Below are positions 1-4,624 of a stretch of 6,498 bases of DNA, piece after piece (within the stretch, counting starts at the first letter, position 1; the number at the start of each line of letters is the position of its first letter). The notes beneath the pieces were generated by a model. It worked only from the letters and a program-made list of their open reading frames with translations, searched no databases and was not told the DNA's origin. The translations under genes were made by a program, and so were the position numbers. Source of the DNA: Desulfovibrio sp. GTDB lineage: Bacteria; Desulfobacterota; Desulfovibrionia; Desulfovibrionales; Desulfovibrionaceae. The stretch covers positions 1-6,498 of the forward strand of contig JAISNZ010000223.1 in assembly GCA_031275955.1 (NCBI GenBank). The letters are read 5' to 3'.

Positions 1-1
1 G

Positions 2-202
2 GGACAAAGCCTCTCGGATGCGAACCAGATTAGCAAATTGGAGGGGCGCACCGGTCTATCCCGCCTTTCCGGCATGGCCAAAAGCATCCAGAGCGCACGT
101 CAGGCCGCTCATGGCGACACGCCTTTCCGCGCCCATATGAAGGAACAATTGCAAATGGCAAGGCAAAACGCCAATAAGGAACCGGATAAAACCGAAGGAT
201 AG
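2..202 (+). CDS. trbL: C-terminal end of a TrbL-like conjugative transfer protein (5' truncated by window)
   Basis: An open frame runs from the window edge to a TAG at 200-202 and encodes the last 66 residues of a protein. The visible part is hydrophilic, basic and rich in Gln, Ala and Lys, with no membrane segment. This fits the cytoplasmic tail that follows the multi-spanning domain of TrbL/VirB6 proteins, which are inner-membrane components of the mating channel. The assignment rests mostly on position: in P-type transfer operons trbL lies directly before trbF, and here only 3 bp separate the stop from the trbF start. The last codons carry the AAGGA ribosome-binding site (195-199) of trbF, so the two genes are probably translated together. 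The tail alone has no diagnostic motif, so another Trb protein cannot be excluded. Confidence 0.6.
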   Translation, partial: GQSLSDANQISKLEGRTGLSRLSGMAKSIQSARQAAHGDTPFRAHMKEQLQMARQNANKEPDKTEG

Positions 203-205
203 CCT

Positions 206-934
206 ATGTTTTCCGGGAAAAAGCAGGAACCGGCCGTTTCCCGGCCGGGGACCAATCCTTACCTCAAGGCGCGGGAAGAGTGGCTTGAGCGGTACGGCTC
301 GTATATCAGCCGGGCGGCGCAATGGCGGATGTTCGCCTTCATCTGTCTGATCATTACCGGCGTCTCCGTCGCCGCCAACGTCTTTCACGCGCTTCAGTAC
401 AAGGTTGTGCCGTATATTGTGGAGGTGGACAAGCTAGGCAAGGCCGTGGCCGTGTCCCGGGCGGATCGGGCGGCGGCGACGCCAGAGCGGGTGATCCAGG
501 CGGAAATTGCCAACATGATCATGAGTTGGCGCACGGTCACGGCGGATATTGATCTCCAGAAAAAGATGATCGAGCGCCTTTCCTTCCAGGTGGCTGGGAG
601 CGCCAAAGGGGTTGTCCGCCAGTGGTATGAACAGCATAACCCCTACGAGACAGCAAAAAAGCGGCTTATCCAGGTGGAGGTCAAGGGGCTGCCCCTGCCG
701 GTGTCGGCGGATTCCTACCGGGTGGAGTGGACGGAGATTTCCCGGAGCCATTCCGGGGTGGAACTGGAGCGGACCAGCTATGAGGCGACAGTGAGCATTC
801 AGATCAGCCCGCCAACCTCGGATGCGGTGATTATGAAGAATCCGGGCGGGGTGTACGCAACAAGCATTGCCGTGGCGAAACTGCTCGGGGCCGGGCAGCG
901 CCCCGCCGATGGCCTGGCGCTGCAGGGGCAGTGA
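206..934 (+). CDS. trbF: TrbF, VirB8-like inner-membrane component of the conjugative type IV secretion system
   Basis: This 242-residue protein is a bitopic inner-membrane scaffold protein. In the VirB8/TrbF family it links the channel and pilus assembly parts through its periplasmic domain. The N-terminus carries the family signature: an NPY motif (17-19), followed by a Trp/Arg/Tyr-rich stretch (about 23-41) resembling that of other TrbF proteins. One membrane helix follows at about 42-60, then a periplasmic domain from about 65 to 235 beginning with the VPYIVEVD segment (68-75). The length is normal for the family. The ATG at 206 is supported by AAGGA at 195-199, six bases upstream. It follows the trbL-like tail by 3 bp. 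Unusually, trbG does not come next: about 1.1 kb of AT-rich cargo separates the two. Confidence 0.93.
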   Translation: MFSGKKQEPAVSRPGTNPYLKAREEWLERYGSYISRAAQWRMFAFICLIITGVSVAANVFHALQYKVVPYIVEVDKLGKAVAVSRADRAAATPERVIQAEIANMIMSWRTVTADIDLQKKMIERLSFQVAGSAKGVVRQWYEQHNPYETAKKRLIQVEVKGLPLPVSADSYRVEWTEISRSHSGVELERTSYEATVSIQISPPTSDAVIMKNPGGVYATSIAVAKLLGAGQRPADGLALQGQ

Positions 935-949
935 GGAGCGCATAAGGTT

Positions 950-1264
950 ATGAGTCGTTCAAATTTAGTTCCCTCTCCTGAAAATTTTGACTTTGCGGCC
1001 GCATTCCAGGCCGCGGTCAAGGAAGCCTTTGCTCCGGCCGCTGAATTGCGGCGGCTAAAAGAGGCCCCGTATTTAACGGCAAGGGATGTAGAAATTTTGT
1101 ATGGAGTTCCATATGATACTTTGAAAAAATGGAGGAAAAAAAGAATAGGGCCGATTCCTTTTCGTCTTGGAGGAGGACGATCGCCACATGTTTATTCCCA
1201 TGAAGAATGGAAAAAATTTTTTGAGTTGCAACAAATTACTGATGAGAAAAATCTCGTTCGGTAA
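950..1264 (+). CDS. Small winged-helix/HTH DNA-binding protein (excisionase- or AlpA-like)
   Basis: This 104-residue protein is probably DNA-binding. Residues 43-62 (TARDVEILYGVP then TLKKW) form a helix-turn-helix of the kind in MerR-like, excisionase and AlpA proteins. A Gly/Arg-rich wing (about 67-82) and a terminal helix starting HEEWKKFFE (84-92) follow. Residues 1-40 are a separate Ala/Phe-rich, probably helical region. The gene starts 15 bp after the trbF stop, so it is likely co-transcribed with trbF. A GAGGAG lies at 933-938, a rather long 11 bases from the ATG. The N-terminal codons are GC-rich like the transfer genes, but from about 1065 the DNA becomes AT-rich (18 of 60 G/C in 1081-1140). 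Its last 29 bp overlap the antitoxin gene tail to tail. It could regulate transfer, regulate the toxin-antitoxin pair, or act as an excision factor; the sequence does not decide. Confidence 0.8.
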   Translation: MSRSNLVPSPENFDFAAAFQAAVKEAFAPAAELRRLKEAPYLTARDVEILYGVPYDTLKKWRKKRIGPIPFRLGGGRSPHVYSHEEWKKFFELQQITDEKNLVR

Positions 1265-1514
1265 CTGCCTGTTCCAGAACAAGGCGAATGTAGCGGGTAT
1301 ACGGTATTCCTTCCGCTTCAGCTCGAATCTTTACAGCATTCAACAAATTTTGGGGAAGTCGCATATTAAGCGCGGCGCTTTTGGGTTCAAACTCAAATTT
1401 TACCGGAGCAAAGCCGGAAAGGTCATACTCCGACAAATCAGCGGTTTCGACAAACCGTTCGGCTTCTTCATCGCTTTTAAGCGACAGCATCGACTTAACT
1501 GCTTGTTTTTTCAT
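1236..1514 (-). CDS. brnA: BrnA/CopG-type ribbon-helix-helix antitoxin
   Basis: This 92-residue protein is the likely antitoxin of a type II toxin-antitoxin pair: it binds and neutralises the toxin and, in the family, represses its own operon. The N-terminal half has an acidic helix (SDEEAERFVETADLSEYD, 14-31) and a linker PVKFEFEPKSA (37-47), typical of the CopG-like antitoxins paired with BrnT. Residues 46-84 form a ribbon-helix-helix: a strand with NMRLP (50-54), then two helices. The ATG at 1512-1514 was chosen over an in-frame start further upstream (1580) because AGGGAGG (complement of 1524-1530) sits nine bases before it, and because this is where homologous antitoxins begin. It overlaps the end of brnT by 20 bp, indicating coupled translation, and its 3' end overlaps the converging HTH gene by 29 bp. 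Confidence 0.88.
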   Translation of the reverse strand: MKKQAVKSMLSLKSDEEAERFVETADLSEYDLSGFAPVKFEFEPKSAALNMRLPQNLLNAVKIRAEAEGIPYTRYIRLVLEQAVTERDFSHQ

Positions 1515-1794
1515 AATGGTTAACCTCCCTTTGGTGCATGTAGCGAGCGCTGATAGGCCGAATGAAGGTTTGCCCATCAATCAGGCGAAACATGAAAACC
1601 AGGAACACAGAACACCCGGCCTTTGTCCGTCCGATAGCGCGCATACGAGGCTCATCCGGGTGGGGGTCCGGCATGACTACAGGCGAAATTTGAAAAACTT
1701 CCTCAATTTCTTTTTTCGTCACACCGTGTTTTCCGCATTTCGGCCAATTCCCGCTGTCCCAGTCAAATCCCGCTACCGCTACCGTCAGTTCCAT
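1495..1794 (-). CDS. brnT: BrnT-family toxin (RelE-fold ribonuclease)
   Basis: This 99-residue protein is recognisable as BrnT, a small RelE-like ribonuclease toxin that slows growth by cutting RNA when its antitoxin is lost. Family features, in order, are FDWD (10-13), N16 and K19-C20, the signature KHGV (22-25) with the following acidic helix, the strand AIGRT (53-57), VFLVF (63-67), and the C-terminal segment IRPISARYMHQREVNHYEK (78-96). Length and end are complete, and no key motif is broken, so it looks functional. The ATG at 1792-1794 is preferred; an in-frame TTG two codons upstream is possible, and the only ribosome-binding site is a weak TAGAG (complement of 1801-1805). As usual in brnTA pairs the toxin is first and the antitoxin second. 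The pair runs against the trb operon. Confidence 0.9.
   Translation of the reverse strand: MELTVAVAGFDWDSGNWPKCGKHGVTKKEIEEVFQISPVVMPDPHPDEPRMRAIGRTKAGCSVFLVFMFRLIDGQTFIRPISARYMHQREVNHYEKTSS
1524..1530 (-). promoter_or_regulatory. Strong Shine-Dalgarno of brnA (decides its start)
   Basis: The minus-strand sequence AGGGAGG lies nine bases before the ATG at 1512-1514, inside the 3' part of brnT. It is far stronger than the weak TAGAG before brnT. This would favour antitoxin over toxin synthesis from the shared message, as expected for a type II pair. Confidence 0.75.
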
Positions 1795-1801
1795 GCGCAA
1801 C

Positions 1802-1845
1802 TCTACATCACTGTAATTACATTTGTCTACACGCCCATGGCTTAA
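1802..1845 (-). promoter_or_regulatory. Candidate brnTA promoter with palindromic operator
   Basis: A perfect 10-bp palindrome TGTAATTACA lies at 1812-1821, immediately upstream of brnT. It is flanked symmetrically, four bases away on each side, by two TCTACA direct repeats (1802-1807 and 1826-1831). Read on the minus strand, TGTAAT (1821 to 1816) is a five-of-six match to a -10 box, but the best -35 candidate (TTAAGC, 1845 to 1840, 18-bp spacer) is weak. Transcription from here would give a short leader of about 15 bases before the brnT ATG. A palindrome over the -10 is a natural site for autorepression by a ribbon-helix-helix antitoxin. The repeats are seen directly; the regulatory role is inferred. 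Confidence 0.45.
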
Positions 1846-1871
1846 TAATTCTGTCCACTCCTGCTTTTTTT

Positions 1872-1892
1872 GCCGCCTTGAGCGGCTTTTTT
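1872..1892 (+). terminator. Intrinsic (Rho-independent) terminator
   Basis: A GCCGC/GCGGC stem (1872-1876 with 1882-1886) encloses a five-base CTTGA loop and is followed directly by six T residues (1887-1892). On the minus strand the stem would be followed by A residues, so it acts only on + strand transcription. It would end transcripts coming through trbF and the HTH gene, after they have crossed brnA and brnT in antisense. Confidence 0.75.
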
Positions 1893-1905
1893 GTTCACAT
1901 ATATT
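1878..1905 (+). promoter_or_regulatory. Candidate sigma70-type promoter for the trbG-trbI-traG operon
   Basis: TTGAGC (1878-1883, four of six matches to the -35 consensus) and TATATT (1900-1905, five of six to the -10) are separated by 16 bp. The -35 lies in the loop and 3' stem of the terminator. Since the terminator should block upstream transcription, the downstream transfer genes need their own promoter, and this is the best match I found. The leader to trbG would be about 120 bases, T/C-rich and without a recognisable gene or riboswitch. Confidence 0.4.
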
Positions 1906-2015
1906 CCGTTGTTTTGTTTACGTTTTTTGCTCAACTTACCCACAAGCTACCCCCCTTTGCGATTTTTTCCTCCCTGTGGTCCATCCTAAAAAACTTGGCC
2001 CATTTCTTTTCTCCT

Positions 2016-2033
2016 GAGCGAAAGGAACCGCTC
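2016..2033 (+). promoter_or_regulatory. trbG ribosome-binding site presented in a hairpin loop
   Basis: The Shine-Dalgarno AAAGGA (2021-2026), eight bases before the trbG ATG, lies in the eight-base loop of a small hairpin with a five-pair stem GAGCG (2016-2020) and CGCTC (2029-2033). The pairing is seen in the sequence; whether it forms or affects translation is inference. Confidence 0.4.
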
Positions 2034-2034
2034 C

Positions 2035-2946
2035 ATGAAAAAATCCCGCGCCCCTCATGCCCCGGCTCTCCTTCTGGCCGTCACGTTGCTCTTGCCGTGC
2101 TTCGCGGCTCTGGCCGCGCCCTCCGGGCTGCCTCCGGGAACTCCGGGGGACATGCCCCTCAGCTACATCAGCTCCCGCGCGGTGCCCCTCAGCGCCAAGG
2201 AGATCAAGGCTCTGGAGCTTTCCGACACCTTTGCGAAAACGGACATTCCTCCGGTGCTCTCCGGGGGCGGGAAGATCATCTATGTTCATGGGGCCGTGCT
2301 GCCCTCCATCATCGCTTCGCCGATGCAGGTCTGCGATGTGGAGCTTCAGGCCGGGGAGCTGGTCAATGAGATCATCGTCGGCGACTCCGCCCGCTGGATG
2401 ATCGAAAGCGGGGTATCCGGCGTCGGCGCGGATGAGCGGACGCACCTTTTCATCAAGCCTGTGGATGCCGGGCTGGAAAGCACGGCCATTATCACCACGA
2501 ATCGCCGGGTCTACCATCTGCGCCTGATCTCCCGGACCAGGGGCCATACGCCCTATGTCGGCTTTTCCTATGCCGAGGATCTGAACCGTCAGGCTCTGGC
2601 CAGAAAAAGGCAGGATCAAAAAAGGGCGGAATGGTCGAGCGCCACGGTGGAGGGTCAGCGCCTGGATCTGTCCAAACTCAATTTCAACTACAGCGTCAAG
2701 GGCGACAAGGTAAGCTGGCGTCCCCTGCGCGTTTATGACGACGGCCGGCAGACCTTCCTCCAGCTTCCGGCCGCCCTGACCGGGGAAATGCCGGTCCTGC
2801 TGGTCCGCAAGGGTGGAACGGACGTTTTGGTCAACTACCGGATCAATGAAGGCGCCATGATTGTGGACGGCCTTTTTGAGCGCATCGTCCTGGTCCTCGG
2901 CGTGGGAAGCGATCAGGAAAAGGTGGAAGTGAGGCGGGAAGGGTGA
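2035..2946 (+). CDS. trbG: TrbG, VirB9-like periplasmic/outer-membrane component of the conjugative T4SS
   Basis: This 303-residue protein belongs to the VirB9/TrbG/CagX family, whose members bind VirB10-type proteins and form the outer-membrane core ring of the mating channel. A Sec signal peptide is clear: KK at 2-3, a hydrophobic core at about 11-26, and an ALA-A cleavage site after residue 27. The N-terminal domain spans about 40-165. The conserved C-terminal VirB9 domain runs from about 215 (LNFNYSVKGD) through the RPLRVYDDGRQTF segment and ends near 294 (ERIVLVLG). The length is usual for the family. The ATG is supported by AAAGGA at 2021-2026. The stop overlaps the next gene's ATG by one base (TGATG), indicating translational coupling. 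No separate VirB7-like lipoprotein gene is visible nearby. Confidence 0.93.
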   Translation: MKKSRAPHAPALLLAVTLLLPCFAALAAPSGLPPGTPGDMPLSYISSRAVPLSAKEIKALELSDTFAKTDIPPVLSGGGKIIYVHGAVLPSIIASPMQVCDVELQAGELVNEIIVGDSARWMIESGVSGVGADERTHLFIKPVDAGLESTAIITTNRRVYHLRLISRTRGHTPYVGFSYAEDLNRQALARKRQDQKRAEWSSATVEGQRLDLSKLNFNYSVKGDKVSWRPLRVYDDGRQTFLQLPAALTGEMPVLLVRKGGTDVLVNYRINEGAMIVDGLFERIVLVLGVGSDQEKVEVRREG

Positions 2947-3404
2947 TGTTTCTCCAACGCGATTCCGCTGATGACGCCTTTGTGGTCTGGCTTGAGCGCA
3001 TTCTGTGGGCATCCCTCGTCTTCGCCCTCGGATCCGGGGGCGTCGCGGCCGGTTTCTATCTTGCCCTGGAGTCCGGACATGCGGTTTTTCTCTATGATGT
3101 CAGCCTGATATCCTTACGTTTTTCCGTTGTTGTCCTCTTGATTCTCGGCGCGCTGTTCGCCCTCTACAGTTTTATCCTTTGCCCCGTCAAAAAAAATTCA
3201 CGCCTGCATGCCTTCCTGTATTGCCTCTGGTACGGCTTCTTCTCCCTTGGAGTATTCTTTTGCATCATCCATTCATACGTCTCCCTGTTGTATTTTTTTA
3301 ATCATTCCACGCTTGCCGCCGACATTGATTTTATGCGCTTTGTCAGCGCCGTGATTTTTGTTGTCGGCGCGGTGAGTTCTTTTGTGTTGCGGGTAACGAA
3401 ATGA
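2946..3404 (+). CDS. Unrecognised four-helix integral membrane protein in the T4SS operon
   Basis: I do not recognise this 152-residue protein. It has four likely transmembrane helices at about 19-41, 57-79, 90-117 and 130-148. There is a short basic loop PVKKNSR (80-86) between helices 2 and 3, and no signal peptide or catalytic motif. Its ATG at 2946 shares one base with the trbG stop, and its stop overlaps the trbI start as ATGA (3401-3404), so it is coupled on both sides and probably made together with the channel proteins. An in-frame GTG one codon earlier is possible but unnecessary. It is less GC-rich than its neighbours (22 of 60 in 3241-3300), partly because Phe, Ile and Leu codons dominate. 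It is not part of the canonical RP4 trb set, where trbG is followed by trbH and trbI. Possible roles are a channel accessory or an entry-exclusion factor, both speculative. Confidence 0.8.
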   Translation: MFLQRDSADDAFVVWLERILWASLVFALGSGGVAAGFYLALESGHAVFLYDVSLISLRFSVVVLLILGALFALYSFILCPVKKNSRLHAFLYCLWYGFFSLGVFFCIIHSYVSLLYFFNHSTLAADIDFMRFVSAVIFVVGAVSSFVLRVTK

Positions 3405-4621
3405 AAGACGATTCCCCGAACAGCCTTGCCCCCGCGAACAGGGTTTCCGTGCGCCGGATGAACCGCTGGCCGTTGTATGCCGGGTGTTTCGTTTTGGCGG
3501 TTCTCTTCGGCGTCCTCGTGTACAGCGTCAACTTCGCCCACAATGAAGAGGAGGAAGAGGCCAAGGCAAAGCGGGTGGAGATTCAGGAGCCGGACAGGCC
3601 GCTTGTCGCCGGGGAAGGCCAGGGCCTTGCCGGCAAGCCTCCCGCGCAAGCCGTGGCGACGCCCGGCTCTGATCCTTCGTCGCGGGCGGAACCTTTGATC
3701 CTGGTCGTTCCGGAAAAAGAGTCCGCAAGCAGCTATGCCCAGGAGAAGGAAAATCTCCGGCGCATGAAGGCCCAGGCGCAACTCACCGCTCTTTCCTCGC
3801 CTCTGGTCGCAAAGAAGGTCACGGAAAGGCGATCTCCGGACTCTGCCGGCGCGGCGCCGCGGGAAAGCGCCGGAAAGTCCGCCAATCTTCCGGCTTTCCC
3901 CGCTTCCCCGGCGCAAAGCTCCTATGACGTGGAAGCCGCCAGGGATCGGGAGGGCTTTCTCGGCCGCGCCCAAAGCGATCCGGACTGGATCAGCCCGCAT
4001 GCCCGCATGGCGGGCCAGCCCTTTGAGCTGAAAACCGGCTCGGTCATTCCGGGGGTCATGCTCACGGGCATCAATTCGGATCTGCCCGGGGCCATCATCG
4101 CCCAGGTTGCCCGCAACGTCTATGATTCCGCTTCCGGCAGACATCTTCTGATTCCGCAAGGCTCCAGGCTCTACGGATCGTATGATTCCCGCGTCGTCTT
4201 CGGCCAGGGGCGCGTGCTGATCGCCTGGAACCGGATTCTTTTTCCTGACGGAACCGCCCTCACCCTGGGAGCCATGCCCGGCGCGGATATGAGCGGGTAC
4301 GCCGGCTTTGAGGATCAGGTCAACAACCACTATCTGCGGATCTACGGCAACGCCCTGGTCATGTCCCTGATCATGGGCGGCATGGCCTACACCATGGACA
4401 GCCTGAACACTTCTGGTTCCTCAAACAGCAACGACAACTCCGTCTCCATGCAGGACGAAATGGTCTCGGCCCTGGCCTCCCAGCTTGGGCAGGTCTCGAC
4501 GCAGGTCCTCCAGAAAAATTTCAACCTCAGTCCCACCCTGGAAATCCGGCCCGGCTATCAGTTCAACATCATCATCACCAAAGATCTGGTTTTTTCGGAA
4601 CCGTATCAGGCGGCGAGGTAA
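3401..4621 (+). CDS. trbI: TrbI, VirB10-like membrane-spanning scaffold of the conjugative T4SS
   Basis: This 406-residue protein is a VirB10/TrbI homologue. The family spans from the inner membrane to the outer-membrane core complex and passes the coupling protein's energy state to the channel. A short basic cytoplasmic N-terminus precedes one membrane helix (about 24-43), then an acidic EEEEE run (49-53) and a long Pro/Ala/Ser-rich periplasmic linker to about residue 200. The conserved C-terminal barrel domain covers about 206-400, with GSVIPG (213-218), the IPQGSRLYGSYD segment and the LFPDGTAL segment. The stretch around NALVMSLIMGG, near residue 315-325, probably corresponds to the outer-membrane antenna region of VirB10. 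The ATG overlaps the previous stop by four bases. The stop is 3 bp before traG, whose GAGGT ribosome-binding site lies in the last trbI codons. Confidence 0.93.
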   Translation: MKDDSPNSLAPANRVSVRRMNRWPLYAGCFVLAVLFGVLVYSVNFAHNEEEEEAKAKRVEIQEPDRPLVAGEGQGLAGKPPAQAVATPGSDPSSRAEPLILVVPEKESASSYAQEKENLRRMKAQAQLTALSSPLVAKKVTERRSPDSAGAAPRESAGKSANLPAFPASPAQSSYDVEAARDREGFLGRAQSDPDWISPHARMAGQPFELKTGSVIPGVMLTGINSDLPGAIIAQVARNVYDSASGRHLLIPQGSRLYGSYDSRVVFGQGRVLIAWNRILFPDGTALTLGAMPGADMSGYAGFEDQVNNHYLRIYGNALVMSLIMGGMAYTMDSLNTSGSSNSNDNSVSMQDEMVSALASQLGQVSTQVLQKNFNLSPTLEIRPGYQFNIIITKDLVFSEPYQAAR

Positions 4622-4624
4622 GCC

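Larger units (their letters stand above)
1065..2010. other. AT-rich cargo pocket inserted in the trb operon
   Basis: Hand counts of G/C in 60-base lines show a clear dip: 42/60 at 841-900 (trbF), 18/60 at 1081-1140, 18/60 at 1201-1260, 26/60 at 1381-1440, 23/60 at 1861-1920, then 40/60 at 2041-2100 (trbG). The dip covers most of the HTH gene, the brnTA pair and the leader of trbG. No transposase, inverted terminal repeats or obvious target-site duplications were seen at its edges, so how it arrived is unknown. It is best read as accessory cargo between trbF and trbG. Confidence 0.65.

Noticed and set aside
1136..1222. An A7 run (1136-1142) and an A6T6 palindrome (1211-1222) in the HTH gene, considered as a slippage site or bent-DNA element
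   Set aside because: Both are explained by Lys-Lys and Lys-Lys-Phe-Phe codons in an AT-rich gene, and the frame continues correctly through them.
1368..1382. A possible + strand terminator, AAGCGC/GCGCTT followed by T residues
   Set aside because: With a workable loop only four pairs remain and the T run is short. It falls in brnA coding sequence for conserved residues.
1381..1845. A 154-codon + strand open frame across the brnTA pair
   Set aside because: It lies opposite two genes with clear family motifs, and its own translation resembles nothing.
935..2034. Insertion-sequence or transposon ends around the AT-rich pocket
   Set aside because: No transposase gene, matching terminal inverted repeats or convincing direct duplications were found at either edge; only 5-6 bp chance matches.
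2092..2103. A possible lipoprotein cysteine (LLPC, residues 19-22) in the TrbG signal peptide
   Set aside because: Proline before the cysteine does not fit a lipobox, and a good signal peptidase I site (ALA-A) follows a few residues later.
1936..3012. A 358-codon minus-strand open frame opposite trbG
   Set aside because: It is an antisense shadow of trbG with no recognisable protein features; the + strand frame has a signal peptide and the VirB9 domain.
3302..4330. A 342-codon minus-strand open frame opposite trbI
   Set aside because: It is an Arg/Gly/Pro-rich shadow of trbI with no domain or supporting ribosome-binding site.
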